NCBI GenBank assembly: GCA_046582185.1
Contig: JAYGEX010000001.1
Coordinates: 62,001 to 126,000 of the forward strand
Source of the DNA: GCA-002726655 sp046582185
GTDB lineage: Bacteria; Pseudomonadota; Gammaproteobacteria; Pseudomonadales; Azotimanducaceae
Reading direction: 5' to 3'
Length of the DNA: 64,000 bases
In this document: piece after piece, positions 44,828 through 53,960 of the stretch
How positions within the stretch are numbered: position 1 is the first letter of the stretch
Layout of the letters: each line of letters opens with the position of its first letter
Notes under the pieces: model-generated
Seen by the model: the letters and a program-made list of their open reading frames with translations, nothing else
Databases searched by the model: none
Told to the model about the DNA's origin: nothing
Made by a program: the position numbers and the translations under genes

Positions 44828-47074
44828 TCATGCGCGTCGTAAGAAATAGTCTTTGATCGGCAGCATGCGAATTCTTCGCCCGGTTATATTATGCAAGGCA
44901 TTGCAGACTGCCGGTGCAACCGGTGGTGTGGCTGGCTCGCCCATACCGCCCCATTTATTGCCACCGGAGAGCGCAAAATGAGTCTCTATTATAGGCATCT
45001 CCGCCATGGTTAACATTCTATAAGTATCAAAATTGTCTTCCAGTACCACCCCTTTCTCTACCGTTAACTTCCCATATAGTGCAGCAGTTAGCCCAAAGAC
45101 GATCGCACTTTCAACCTGCATCTCAGCTGTTAGAGGGTTAACTAAATTGCCACAATCAACAACACAGACAATCTTGTTGATCTTGAGCTGCCCTTCCTGC
45201 GAGACACTAACCTCAGCCACCTGGGCGCAGATAGTTCCAAAGCTTTCATGTATCGCCATTCCCTGTGCTGTACCGTGAGGTAATCGCTTCTTTCCCCATT
45301 GGGATTCAAACTCAAGAACTTCCAGCACATCCAATAAAGGTTTGTTTCCCTTGAGATGTTTGCGCCTGAATGCAAGCGGATCCATGTCTGACGCTGCAGC
45401 CATCTCATCCACAAAACATTCCATGGCATAAGCATTTTGTGAGTGTCCAACCGATCGCCACCACCAACTGCTTAGATGTGTATTTCTGGCACTGTGGCTG
45501 ATCATTTTATGAGCGACCTGGTAAGGCATATCCACCAAGCCTTCAATTGAGGAATGATCTACTTTGCTTCTATCCCAATTGGCATTGCTTTTGTTAACCT
45601 TATCCCATGCAATTGAATGCGTCACCGAACGATTGGAATAGGCCGTTAGATTCTTATCAAGATCGAAGCCCGCCTTAAAGCGCATTGCCGCCATAGGCCG
45701 ATAAGAGCCGCCGCGCATGTCTTCTTCGCGGGACCATATCATCTGAACCGGCTGATCGAGCTGCTGCGCAATAAGAACAGCTTCTTCAACATAATCTGTG
45801 TTGGAACGTCGGCCAAAGCCTCCACCCAGGAAACAGTTATGGACGTAAACATTCTCCTGCGGCAGGTCAGTGAGTTTGGCAACGATTGCTAATGCAGATT
45901 CCGGGTCCTGCATTCCTGCCCAGACATCAACCCGGCCCTTGCTTAAACTAACGGTACAATTAAGCGGCTCCATGCTTGCGTGGGCCAGATATGGCGCGAC
46001 GTAGTCAGACTCAAAGGAAGTTTCAGCTTCATCCATCATATGGGCGACGTCACTAGTCTCTACAAGAATATTCCCCTTAGTACCAAGCTCCTTGATAAAT
46101 TCCCGCTTGAAGTCATCTGAATAAGCCGTAGAGCCTGAGCCCAGTTTCCATTGAATGGGCAGTGCGTCAATTGCCGTCTTCGCTTGCCAGTAATGCTCGG
46201 CCACGACCGCAACAGAATGCTTGAGCCGGACTGCTTTCAATACCCCGGGAAGGTTTCGTATGGCATTAAAGCGAAGGCTACGAACTTCACCGCCGATGAC
46301 GGGACAATGCACAACTGCGGCATAAACCATATCTGGAAGGCGAACATCAATGCCAAAAATAGCCGAACCATCTACCTTCGACGGAACATCCAGCCGCTTC
46401 GTGGGCAGACCGATTAAGTTAAATTGTTCTGGTGTCTTTATATGCACATTGGCAACTGTGACCTTGGCTGCCTCGGCCGCGATAACACCATAATTTATAG
46501 AGCGATTACTCTCCTTATGGTAGATTTTCCCATAGTCTGCGTAACAGCTTTCCGGGCCAACCAGCCACTTTTCTGCCGCAGCCTTTATGAGTCTCTCTCG
46601 TGCCTCAGCGCCAACTAATTGCAGATGTTCTCTTGAGCCCCGAACAGAATAGCTGCTAACGGTGGCCATATTCTTATAGACATTGCCTTCACGCACTTGT
46701 CTGTTAGCATCGGCAAATTCTGCGCGAACATTACGCCAGTCTGCCTCCAACTCTTCAGCGACGATCATCGGCAGCGAAGAGAATACGCCCTGCCCCATTT
46801 CCGCCTGCGCGACCCTGATAGTAATGGTGTCATCCACATCGATAGTCAGCCAGGCATTAATTTCTGTTACTGCGTCTGAATCGGCTAACCCTGCCTTTGC
46901 CGGCTTGGGCATTGATTGTGCAGGCAGATGAAACCCGAGAATTAGTCCCCCGCTTGCCGTCACCCCTGTTTTTATAAACCAGCGACGAGACATACCGGTG
47001 TGCTCCGGCACAACACTTGCGCTACTTAAGCCTCCATTATCAATGCCTTTTTCGCCAGACCCTTCCCGGCTCAC
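44828..47074 (-). CDS. iorB: Molybdopterin-binding large subunit, isoquinoline 1-oxidoreductase type
   Basis: Xanthine-oxidase-family catalytic subunit (748 aa) binding molybdopterin-cytosine-dinucleotide. A Tat signal follows an N-terminal lead: SRRWFIKTGVTASGGLILGF, so a start at ATG 46993 is also possible. Family segments are VAQAEMGQGVFSSLPMIVAE, NCFLGGGFGRRSNTDYVEEA and, at the C-terminus, KWGGMGEPATPPVAPAV with the active-site Glu. The GTG start overlaps the iorA stop (TAGTG). The enzyme should hydroxylate an N-heterocycle or oxidise an aldehyde in the periplasm. Confidence 0.92.
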   Translation of the reverse strand: MSREGSGEKGIDNGGLSSASVVPEHTGMSRRWFIKTGVTASGGLILGFHLPAQSMPKPAKAGLADSDAVTEINAWLTIDVDDTITIRVAQAEMGQGVFSSLPMIVAEELEADWRNVRAEFADANRQVREGNVYKNMATVSSYSVRGSREHLQLVGAEARERLIKAAAEKWLVGPESCYADYGKIYHKESNRSINYGVIAAEAAKVTVANVHIKTPEQFNLIGLPTKRLDVPSKVDGSAIFGIDVRLPDMVYAAVVHCPVIGGEVRSLRFNAIRNLPGVLKAVRLKHSVAVVAEHYWQAKTAIDALPIQWKLGSGSTAYSDDFKREFIKELGTKGNILVETSDVAHMMDEAETSFESDYVAPYLAHASMEPLNCTVSLSKGRVDVWAGMQDPESALAIVAKLTDLPQENVYVHNCFLGGGFGRRSNTDYVEEAVLIAQQLDQPVQMIWSREEDMRGGSYRPMAAMRFKAGFDLDKNLTAYSNRSVTHSIAWDKVNKSNANWDRSKVDHSSIEGLVDMPYQVAHKMISHSARNTHLSSWWWRSVGHSQNAYAMECFVDEMAAASDMDPLAFRRKHLKGNKPLLDVLEVLEFESQWGKKRLPHGTAQGMAIHESFGTICAQVAEVSVSQEGQLKINKIVCVVDCGNLVNPLTAEMQVESAIVFGLTAALYGKLTVEKGVVLEDNFDTYRMLTMAEMPIIETHFALSGGNKWGGMGEPATPPVAPAVCNALHNITGRRIRMLPIKDYFLRRA

Positions 47075-47532
47075 TACTTACTACCCCGTTCGATAGCAAC
47101 CCGGTGTATGGCCTTGCGTATTCGCTGATAGGTACCGCAGCGGCAGATATTCGTCATCGCCTGGTCGATATCATCATCAGTGGGATTCGCCTTGTCATCC
47201 AGCAGCGCGACAGCGGACAGAATCTGACCGGATTGACAGTAACCACATTGCGGAACATCTTCTTCAATCCATGACAGCTGTACCGGATGGGATCTATCTT
47301 CTGACAGGCCTTCTATGGTGACGATATCAAAATTTGAGACCTGCGAAACTCTAGTGGAACACGATCGTGTCGGCTGCCCGTTTAACAAGACAGTGCAGGC
47401 ACCACATTGCGAAATGCCACATCCGTACTTCGTCCCGGTCATATTTAGATTGTCTCTGAGTGCCCAGAGAAGTGGCGTAGCCGGATCAATGTCGAGTTCA
47501 ATGTTCTCGCCATTGATCTTCAAACTAATCAT
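47074..47532 (-). CDS. iorA: (2Fe-2S) small subunit, isoquinoline 1-oxidoreductase type
   Basis: A 152-aa iron-sulfur protein with a plant-type cluster motif YGCGISQCGACTVLLNGQ plus a later Cys, and a second cluster formed by CGYCQSGQ and NICRCGTYQRIR. It passes electrons from the molybdenum subunit encoded directly downstream. No FAD subunit lies nearby, as is usual for IorAB-type enzymes, which hand electrons to cytochromes. Confidence 0.95.
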   Translation of the reverse strand: MISLKINGENIELDIDPATPLLWALRDNLNMTGTKYGCGISQCGACTVLLNGQPTRSCSTRVSQVSNFDIVTIEGLSEDRSHPVQLSWIEEDVPQCGYCQSGQILSAVALLDDKANPTDDDIDQAMTNICRCGTYQRIRKAIHRVAIERGSK

Positions 47533-47622
47533 TCAACTCACTGCCATTTTTTTTAGCGTCCTCTATTTCACGGCCCTGTACTTCGCGACCCTGTACCTCT
47601 AAAAGTCAAATCCCAGGTGCGC

Positions 47623-48438
47623 TCAGGCTGCCGGCCTTGAATCTGCAATAATCGACACTCGCTCACCATATCGACTATGGGGATAATAGTCCCATACTGC
47701 ATGATGCTGGGTGCAGCGATTGTCCCAGAGAGTTAGCGTATTTGGCTCCCATTGCACCCGTGCAATCAACTTGGGTGTGGAATCTATATGTCGATACAAC
47801 ATATCCAGCATGGCGCGGCTCTCATTCGGCCTCAATCCTTTGATGTGAGACGTGAAGCCTGAATTTACATATAGAACCTTGCGACCGGTCTCTGGATGGG
47901 TCGTTATTACGGGGTGTTCATTCCTTGGATAACCACCTTCCGGCGGCGTCGACTTATAGCTGCCAACATAAGGAATTGCACCGTCGTGGACGGCAACCAG
48001 ACCATCCAACATTAACTTCATCTTGTCCGACAGGAGTTCATAGGCGAGGTACATATCGGCAAACAAGGTATCTCCGCCTCCGCATTCGGGTGTCTCTGTT
48101 ATATACAGAGCTGAAGCCATGGGTGGAAATTCATCGCAAGTGACATCTGTATGCCAACCATCGCCAGCAGTATATGCCGAGTCAGCGGTTGTCTTAACTC
48201 TAAGAATCTCCGGGTGATCAGGCCGGTCCTTATACATGGGGTGGACATGCAAGGTGCCGAAGCGCCGCCCAAATGTCTTGTGTTGTTCTCTGTCGAGATT
48301 CTGATCCCTGAAGACAAGTACGCTCCAATCCATCCATGCCTGATGAATCGCTGCAAATTCTTCATTATCCAGAGGCTTCGAGAGATCTACTCCCAACACC
48401 TCAGCACCCAGGTGAGGGGTAATTGGTATTATGTCCAT
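47623..48438 (-). CDS. TauD/TfdA-family Fe(II)/2-oxoglutarate dioxygenase
   Basis: A 271-aa non-haem dioxygenase. Metal ligands are visible: His and Asp in GWHTDVTCDEFPP, and the distal His in CTQHHAVWDYYPH; the 2-oxoglutarate Arg is in SRYGERVSII. N-terminal IPITPHLGAEVLGVDLSKPL is family-typical. The substrate could be taurine or another alkylsulfonate, or an aryloxy or ester compound. Its AGGAG ribosome binding site and ATG lie in a diverged unit of the 23-bp repeat array. Confidence 0.93.
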   Translation of the reverse strand: MDIIPITPHLGAEVLGVDLSKPLDNEEFAAIHQAWMDWSVLVFRDQNLDREQHKTFGRRFGTLHVHPMYKDRPDHPEILRVKTTADSAYTAGDGWHTDVTCDEFPPMASALYITETPECGGGDTLFADMYLAYELLSDKMKLMLDGLVAVHDGAIPYVGSYKSTPPEGGYPRNEHPVITTHPETGRKVLYVNSGFTSHIKGLRPNESRAMLDMLYRHIDSTPKLIARVQWEPNTLTLWDNRCTQHHAVWDYYPHSRYGERVSIIADSRPAA

Positions 48439-48556
48439 AGCGGTTCTCCTAAATAGCCTTGAGTGGTTCTACTAAACGGCCCACAACGGTTCTTGTAGAT
48501 AGCCCTATACAGTTTTTATAAACAGCCTTGAGCGGTTCTTATAAACAGTCCCGATC
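48437..48556. repeat. Tandem repeat, five and a half 23-bp units
   Basis: Units run 48453-48475, 48476-48498, 48499-48521 and 48522-48544, with partial units on both sides; consensus ACAGCCTTGAGCGGTTCTTA(TAA). It is the same unit as at 38.68-38.77 kb. On the minus strand the partial unit next to the dioxygenase gene reads AGGAGAACCGCTATGG, giving both Shine-Dalgarno and start codon. Confidence 0.93.
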
Positions 48557-48587
48557 AAATCATACCTCACTTATCTTCCTGGTGTAT

Positions 48588-50207
48588 TTAATTCAATTTC
48601 AATACTTGCCCATCAAGATTTGAAGGCGTAGCCAGTTCCAGGAACTTTGCCAGGGTAGTGGCAATGTCAACGCTATGGGCTTTGCCGCCTACTGTTACCG
48701 GCGTGATACCCTTGCCAAAAAATATTAGTGGGATGTTCCGGTCGTAGTCATGAGGCATACCATGGGTTGTACCTTCATCACGAATAAGGCAGGTGCGATG
48801 TAATTGTATGAACAGGTCTCCACTCTTATCATCCACAAGGGAATTTCGGTAGAGTCGCGCGATCTCACTGGGGTCGCTCTCAAGTTCTTGCCGCGTCCAT
48901 GCTCGCTCAATGGCGACCTCGTCCTCCAACACTTCTTTCATGCCATCGATTACCTGTGTTGGATCAAAGCCAAGTTCTGCAGCATACCGTTTATTTATTT
49001 TGAGTTGTGAATCAGCATATTTTACAAGATTAAGCGGGTTGCCAAATGGCTTTGAAAACCGACTGTACGCATGCCAATACAGGCGCAACGCAAAGCCATA
49101 GACGCTTATGCGACCCGAAGGTTCAGGGCACTGCAGCCGATCATTGGCGCTGGCCCACTCGGGTAGTTCTGCCACACCATGATCCGCAGTCAATATCACA
49201 ATATAGTTATCCTCACCTATACGGGCATCCAGAAAATCGAGAAATTCACCTAATTTTTTATCCACGTTGGCAAGCGTATATTCTGATTCTGCACTGTATG
49301 GCCCATAAAGATGGCCAACTGTATCGGTGGCAGACAAGGAAATTGCCAACAAGTCTGTACTGTCTCGCTGGCCTAATTTCTCCTGGCGAACGATCTCAAT
49401 CGCAAGATCGATTGACGCCGTATCAAGGTATGGCGAGTCGTAAACCTGTCCCCCTGGTTTATCACCTGCTCTTAGGGGGTGACCACTAGTATTGTTCCAC
49501 TCCTCATCTTCTCCGGGAAAATCATCGGCTCTCGCCCTGCCAGGCGCATGCGTCCATGTCTCCGGCAAGTTGCGAAGAAAACCATCTACAAAGGGATCTG
49601 AGCCGTTGAAGCTATTCACATAATCAGGAAGTTCGTTAAGGTAATAACGACTGCTGGTAAATTTACTCAAGGTCCAATCAAACCAAAACACACCGTCGGC
49701 TTTGTGCCCCCCCATCATGATGGCTGACCTGTCTTTCCCGCCTACTGAAAAGACTCGGCTCTTGCTATCTTCTTCTTTAAGCCAGTCTCCCAGCGTTGTA
49801 ACAAGAAGATTATTCGGCGAATGATTCTTGTTTCTGCCGAACACCTGATTCGCCGGGTCTTGATCTTCGACACAATATCGCTCTTCAAAGGACTCGGCAT
49901 CTATGTAGTAATTTCCGGGGATTCCGGCCTTGCCTGGATTTGTACCGGTCAGCATCACGCTGTGCCCCGGACATGTGGTGGTAATGGCATGATCGAGAGT
50001 CGCCTCCTTGAAGACCCGACCCTTATCCAAAAGCCTCTTCAGCCCCGCATTGAAAGGCTCTTGAAGTCGATCTCGACGAAGTTGGTCTACGGCAACCAAT
50101 ATAATCAGTGCCGGTCGTTCAGCAACATCGCCGGACTCTCCCCCATCAGTTGCAAAAACATTGAAACACGAAAGAACTATCAGAAACGAACACCAAACTA
50201 ACCTCAT
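48588..50207 (-). CDS. Exported alkaline-phosphatase-family protein (PafA-like)
   Basis: A sulfatase/alkaline phosphatase fold. The nucleophile Thr is in DHAITTTCPGHSVMLTG and metal ligands occur in VAVDQLRRDRL and LTADHGVAELPEWA; the last ligand region is EGTTHGMPHDYDR. The frame opens at 50369, but a signal peptide begins at ATG 50207 (MRLVWCSFLIVLSCFNVFA), so I use that start, giving 539 aa. It is probably periplasmic and releases phosphate from organic phosphomonoesters or diesters. Confidence 0.85.
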   Translation of the reverse strand: MRLVWCSFLIVLSCFNVFATDGGESGDVAERPALIILVAVDQLRRDRLQEPFNAGLKRLLDKGRVFKEATLDHAITTTCPGHSVMLTGTNPGKAGIPGNYYIDAESFEERYCVEDQDPANQVFGRNKNHSPNNLLVTTLGDWLKEEDSKSRVFSVGGKDRSAIMMGGHKADGVFWFDWTLSKFTSSRYYLNELPDYVNSFNGSDPFVDGFLRNLPETWTHAPGRARADDFPGEDEEWNNTSGHPLRAGDKPGGQVYDSPYLDTASIDLAIEIVRQEKLGQRDSTDLLAISLSATDTVGHLYGPYSAESEYTLANVDKKLGEFLDFLDARIGEDNYIVILTADHGVAELPEWASANDRLQCPEPSGRISVYGFALRLYWHAYSRFSKPFGNPLNLVKYADSQLKINKRYAAELGFDPTQVIDGMKEVLEDEVAIERAWTRQELESDPSEIARLYRNSLVDDKSGDLFIQLHRTCLIRDEGTTHGMPHDYDRNIPLIFFGKGITPVTVGGKAHSVDIATTLAKFLELATPSNLDGQVLKLN

Positions 50208-50403
50208 AAACGGACCCCGGCAAAAATGAGCCGCTAGCCTACCATAGAGCATATGAAGCGGTTCATCGTCTGAACGCGACTTGTAAATAATGATCAGAAA
50301 TTGATGATAAGGGATTGACAACAGTGGATAGATAACAGCGATGCGCGACAGGGCTTGAAATAAAGTCATGGCTCTGGCAGCTTAGACATATTACCTCGCT
50401 TGC

Positions 50404-51018
50404 ATGGATGAACACATAATGGCCAAATCAACATTGTCTATCGATACTCGCTCCGAGTCCGAGCTCGAAGCCATTGTGCATCAGCTGGACCCGAACCTTG
50501 AATACGTCAAAGATCTACATTCCACTGCATCCAGTTGCAGGACCTTGCTGGTAAAACGCAGCGGCGAGTTGTGTACATTTAAGGTACGTAAACTCTCCCG
50601 CAATATGTGGGACGATACCTACTTCTACTACGAAATCCATGCCCTCCATCGAGCAGCGGAACGTCATCTTTCGGGCGTCACCACCTTAGTGGAAGAATAT
50701 AAAGATGATCGCTTCCATGCCATTCTAAAGTCATATGCAACAGGCACGCCTGTTAATAGCCTGGATGTGGAAGAACTGATGTACCGCAGAGAATTCGTCG
50801 AGAAGCTTGATGCGCTATACCTGAAGCTCCACCTTGTGGGAATCGCCAAGATTCATTTTCTGCCCAGAAAGATAGTCATTTCCGATGACGGCGAACTAAC
50901 ACTTGTCGATCTAAGTACTTGTGTCGTCAACACGGAATGCGGGATACAGCTCTTTGTCCAGGCGATGCGAGATGACTCACGGTTTATCACCAAACTGGAG
51001 CGGAAAGCAACCCACTGA
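50404..51018 (+). CDS. Kinase-fold protein lacking the usual catalytic residues
   Basis: A 204-aa protein that looks like a small RIO- or LPS-kinase-type fold: a Lys in LCTFKVRKLSRNMW, the segment LHLVGIAKIHFLPRKIVISD in the place of the catalytic loop, and LTLVDLSTC in the place of the DFG motif. The catalytic loop has IHF where HLD/HxD is expected, so it may be a pseudokinase. ATG 50419 is an alternative start. Divergent from the phosphatase gene. The family call is by pattern only. Confidence 0.55.
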   Translation: MDEHIMAKSTLSIDTRSESELEAIVHQLDPNLEYVKDLHSTASSCRTLLVKRSGELCTFKVRKLSRNMWDDTYFYYEIHALHRAAERHLSGVTTLVEEYKDDRFHAILKSYATGTPVNSLDVEELMYRREFVEKLDALYLKLHLVGIAKIHFLPRKIVISDDGELTLVDLSTCVVNTECGIQLFVQAMRDDSRFITKLERKATH

Positions 51019-51074
51019 GAAGACTTGCGGTAGGGGTTTTGGTGGAGCACTTGGCTGTGACCGCTTCGGCACTG

Positions 51075-51722
51075 TTAGTGAAGAATATGGATTGCCTCGG
51101 CCTCACTGCGTTCGATAGAGAGGATATAGACAGGCGTAATGGGCACATCCCCGTGACCACCCCTGGGCTCGGTATCAACTAATTCGATGTCCGCAACAAC
51201 ATCCATACCTGATACGACTTCACCAAAAACTGCATATCCGAATGTCCTGCAAGTCACAGGTTTATACATCCCCTTGGCTCGCGCAGCAGCGACAGACTTC
51301 TCATCTTCCCTGGTACAACTTTCATCCGAGTGATCTAGGGATGCATTATCGGAAGCATTGATAAAGAACTGCCGTCCGGCGCTATCGATCTCATTCATTC
51401 GTGCCATCGACAGAGTTCCCCGCAGATTCTTTAAGCCATTGTCTGCTTCATTCAGAATTGTCTCGCCTTCCTCCGCCTCCTGCAGATCAGCATAATAGCC
51501 GCCAGTTTGAATCATGAAACCAGCGATCACCCGGTGAAAGATAATCTTGTCGTGTGCATCTGAATCGACATAAGAGAGGAAGTTGCTCACAGTTATCGGC
51601 GCTCGATCTGCGTAGAGCAACACTTCTATATCACCAGCTGTCGTCTTAATGGTGACCTTTGGATTCTCAGCAAGGGAAGCTGGTATCGCTAAAACAAACA
51701 AAATGAATACAAATACTCGCAC
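51075..51722 (-). CDS. Periplasmic cyclophilin-type peptidyl-prolyl isomerase
   Basis: A signal peptide (MRVFVFILFVLAIPASLA) is followed by a bacterial cyclophilin domain: VTIKTTAGDIEVLLYADRAP, IIFHRVIAGFMIQTGGY, and AGRQFFINASDNASLDH. It catalyses proline isomerisation in envelope proteins. It carries an insertion with two Cys (ESCTREDEK, KPVTCRTFGYAVFG) that could form a disulfide. The start is GTG at 51722 with AAGAAG upstream. Confidence 0.92.
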   Translation of the reverse strand: MRVFVFILFVLAIPASLAENPKVTIKTTAGDIEVLLYADRAPITVSNFLSYVDSDAHDKIIFHRVIAGFMIQTGGYYADLQEAEEGETILNEADNGLKNLRGTLSMARMNEIDSAGRQFFINASDNASLDHSDESCTREDEKSVAAARAKGMYKPVTCRTFGYAVFGEVVSGMDVVADIELVDTEPRGGHGDVPITPVYILSIERSEAEAIHILH

Positions 51723-51750
51723 TGCTGCTTCTTACACCTCTTATAAAAAT

Positions 51751-51815
51751 GAGAAACTTTCCAAGGACAATTTTTCTAAGAAAATTCTCTTTAAGGACAT
51801 TCGTTTTAAAGAGAA
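51751..51815. repeat. Imperfect direct repeat between PPIase and zinc-ribbon genes
   Basis: Two related stretches, CTTTCCAAGGACAATTTTTC and CTTTAAGGACATTCGTTTTA, follow each other about 33 bp apart and fill the 100-bp gap between the two minus-strand genes. Similarity is partial. Confidence 0.4.
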
Positions 51816-51822
51816 ATGGGGA

Positions 51823-52158
51823 TCACGAAAAGTGATGCTCCGCCCATAGGGTGAATTCACCGGCATCAAAGAACCGGCCATGTTCATTGCATTGTTCAAA
51901 CAGAATCTGGGTGCCATCGATATCAATGAATCGTTCCATGGTTTCTCCACACCTCGGGCAAGGGACGATATCCTTGGCATCCTGTTCCTGGCCTACAGCA
52001 ATATCACCGGTATCAATTTGTTCGGCCAGCCAATTCTCCAGGAATTTCTCCGCCTCACTGGTATCAAACCACAAGCCCTTACAATCAGAAACTCGATTGA
52101 TAACGATATCATCGCAGACCACATCTTCCATATCTGCATCACATTTTGGACATCGCAT
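51823..52158 (-). CDS. zf-TFIIB-type zinc-ribbon protein with one missing Cys
   Basis: A 111-aa protein with two zinc-ribbon halves. The first has MRCPKCDADMEDV and then NRVSDCKGLWFDTSEAEKFL, where the family expects CxxC before GGxWxD; here the first Cys is Val. The second has VPCPRCGETMERF and LFEQCNEHGRFFDAGEF. Probably a small cytoplasmic zinc protein of unknown role. GGGAG precedes the ATG and lies in the edge of a 15-bp repeat array. Confidence 0.8.
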   Translation of the reverse strand: MRCPKCDADMEDVVCDDIVINRVSDCKGLWFDTSEAEKFLENWLAEQIDTGDIAVGQEQDAKDIVPCPRCGETMERFIDIDGTQILFEQCNEHGRFFDAGEFTLWAEHHFS

Positions 52159-52173
52159 CTGATTCTCCCGTGA

Positions 52174-52219
52174 CTCGTTCCCGTGTGAACACTTCTTGTG
52201 TAAACGGTTCTTATGTGAA
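52174..52219. repeat. Tandem repeat, three 15-16-bp units
   Basis: CTCGTTCCCGTGTGAA, CACTTCTTGTGTAAA and CGGTTCTTATGTGAA lie end to end between the amidase stop and the zinc-ribbon start. On the minus strand the next, diverged unit (TCACGGGAGAATCAG) carries the ribosome binding site of the zinc-ribbon gene. Confidence 0.75.
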
Positions 52220-52221
52220 GA

Positions 52222-53679
52222 TTAATCCCGATATGCTGTGGGTGCCACAAAACCACCAATTTCATTATGGACCTTTCTGGCAAATTCAATGGTAGCAAGA
52301 TCACCCATCTCACGACCAACAATCTGCACACCAATGGGCAAACCTTGAGCATCAGGGCCTGTTGGTACCACAGTAGACGGCAGATATGAAACACCAGTCA
52401 ACCCTGCCCAAAATACTTGTTCAAAATATGGCCTTGATTCATTGTTCACTGTCACTGTTCTCTTTCCCATTTGAGGATTCTGATTGTGAGTAAATGCTGA
52501 TGAAACACACATGGGTGTTAACAACAAATCATATTCCTTAAAAAAGTTGTGCCACTGCCAGCGCAAGTGCGTCCTGTTTTCGTTATGCACATGCCATTCT
52601 CGATAGAACAGCGTTGAGGCAATGGTGACCTGGGCGAAGGCACTTTTATCATCTTTGTCTAGCTGTTGCCTTCGATCCCAATTCTGTTGAAAAACCTCTT
52701 CCGACTGCCTTGCAGACATCGCTGAATGCAGCAGATTGGTATATTGGTCATCAGAATAGGCGGCATCAAAATCGGGCCTGGCGCCATAATCCACATCGCC
52801 TCCTGCATCTTCCACAAGTTTTGCTACCTTGAGAACTCGCTCCTTGATCGATTGATCGACCGGCGCCAGCCTATCGTCTGCCCAAACTGCAATTTTATAG
52901 TCACCCAGGCTCTTCTGCTCCGGCACTGGTAAGTCAAGTTTCCACCCAGGTAGATGAAGATCATCAGCACCACCAACAATGCCCATAACCAATGCCAGAT
53001 CTTCCGCACTCCTGGCGAGAGGGCCGATGACGGATATATCTGAAGGCGTAAGTATTCCAGGACTAGCATGACCACGCATGGGTAACACGCCCCAGGTGGA
53101 CTTGTGTCCAAAGACGCCGCAATAATGCGCCGGGTTTCGGATCGACCCGCCAATATCACTGCCCATTTCGAGACCCGTGAGTCCTGCGGCCAAGGCGGCT
53201 GCAGATCCACCGGATGAGCCACCTGGAATACGCTCGAGGTCATGTGGATTATTGGTTGTACCGTAAACTTCGTTGTAACTCTGAAAATCTGCGAGATGAA
53301 TAGGGACATTGGTTTTGCCAAAAATTATCGCGCCAGCATTTTGCAAGCGCTGGCAGGCGACAGCATCATGGTCAGCAATATTGTCTTTTAACTGCGGGTC
53401 GCCCCGGGTCGTCGGCAATCCTGTGATGTTGTAGGACTCCTTGACGGTCATTGGCAATCCATGAAGAGGACCCCAGCTCTCACCCCTGGCAAGCGCTTCA
53501 TCAGCTTCCTTGGCTCTGGCCCTTGCCTTGTCCAGTTGGGTACAAATAATGGCATTGATGGCCGGGTTGTATTTGTCCATTCGCGAAATGTAATGTTCAA
53601 GGAGTTCGCTGCTGCTAATTTCCTTATCTCTGATTTTTCCGGTTAGCGTCGTAGCGTCGGCGAAGGCAAGTTCGTCCAT
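52222..53679 (-). CDS. Amidase-signature-family hydrolase
   Basis: A 485-aa amidase. The Ser-cisSer-Lys triad is visible: Lys in LPMTVKESYNITG, cis-Ser in PGGSSGGSAAALAAG and the nucleophile Ser in GSDIGGSIRNPAHYCG. Length and motifs match fatty-acid-amide- or aryl-amidase-like members. No GatB/GatC genes lie nearby, so a catabolic role is more likely than tRNA amidation. Cytoplasmic. Confidence 0.94.
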   Translation of the reverse strand: MDELAFADATTLTGKIRDKEISSSELLEHYISRMDKYNPAINAIICTQLDKARARAKEADEALARGESWGPLHGLPMTVKESYNITGLPTTRGDPQLKDNIADHDAVACQRLQNAGAIIFGKTNVPIHLADFQSYNEVYGTTNNPHDLERIPGGSSGGSAAALAAGLTGLEMGSDIGGSIRNPAHYCGVFGHKSTWGVLPMRGHASPGILTPSDISVIGPLARSAEDLALVMGIVGGADDLHLPGWKLDLPVPEQKSLGDYKIAVWADDRLAPVDQSIKERVLKVAKLVEDAGGDVDYGARPDFDAAYSDDQYTNLLHSAMSARQSEEVFQQNWDRRQQLDKDDKSAFAQVTIASTLFYREWHVHNENRTHLRWQWHNFFKEYDLLLTPMCVSSAFTHNQNPQMGKRTVTVNNESRPYFEQVFWAGLTGVSYLPSTVVPTGPDAQGLPIGVQIVGREMGDLATIEFARKVHNEIGGFVAPTAYRD

Positions 53680-53960
53680 GAATGTTCCAGGGAGAATGAT
53701 TAGGGCTTTAGCTTATGCCAGATGGATTTCTGCGACAACTTTTCTGAAATATCCAATGCCGAAGCTCTGAGCCTGGACATAGTCAGTAATTTCCCTCTTC
53801 ACCTCCGCTTACCGATTGGAGATAGTTAGCGTATTCACAGCGGATCAGAATACTCAGTGTTCGATTACGTCAATCGCAAGTTTCTCTTCTGCTTGACCTT
53901 CATAGATCTGCAAGAACAAGCTAGGATTCTATCGTTACGAACTTCACTTAAGGAAACTTG

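Noticed and set aside
52824..53321. 165-aa minus-strand frame
   Set aside because: Out-of-frame shadow of the amidase, whose catalytic motifs lie in the overlapping frame.
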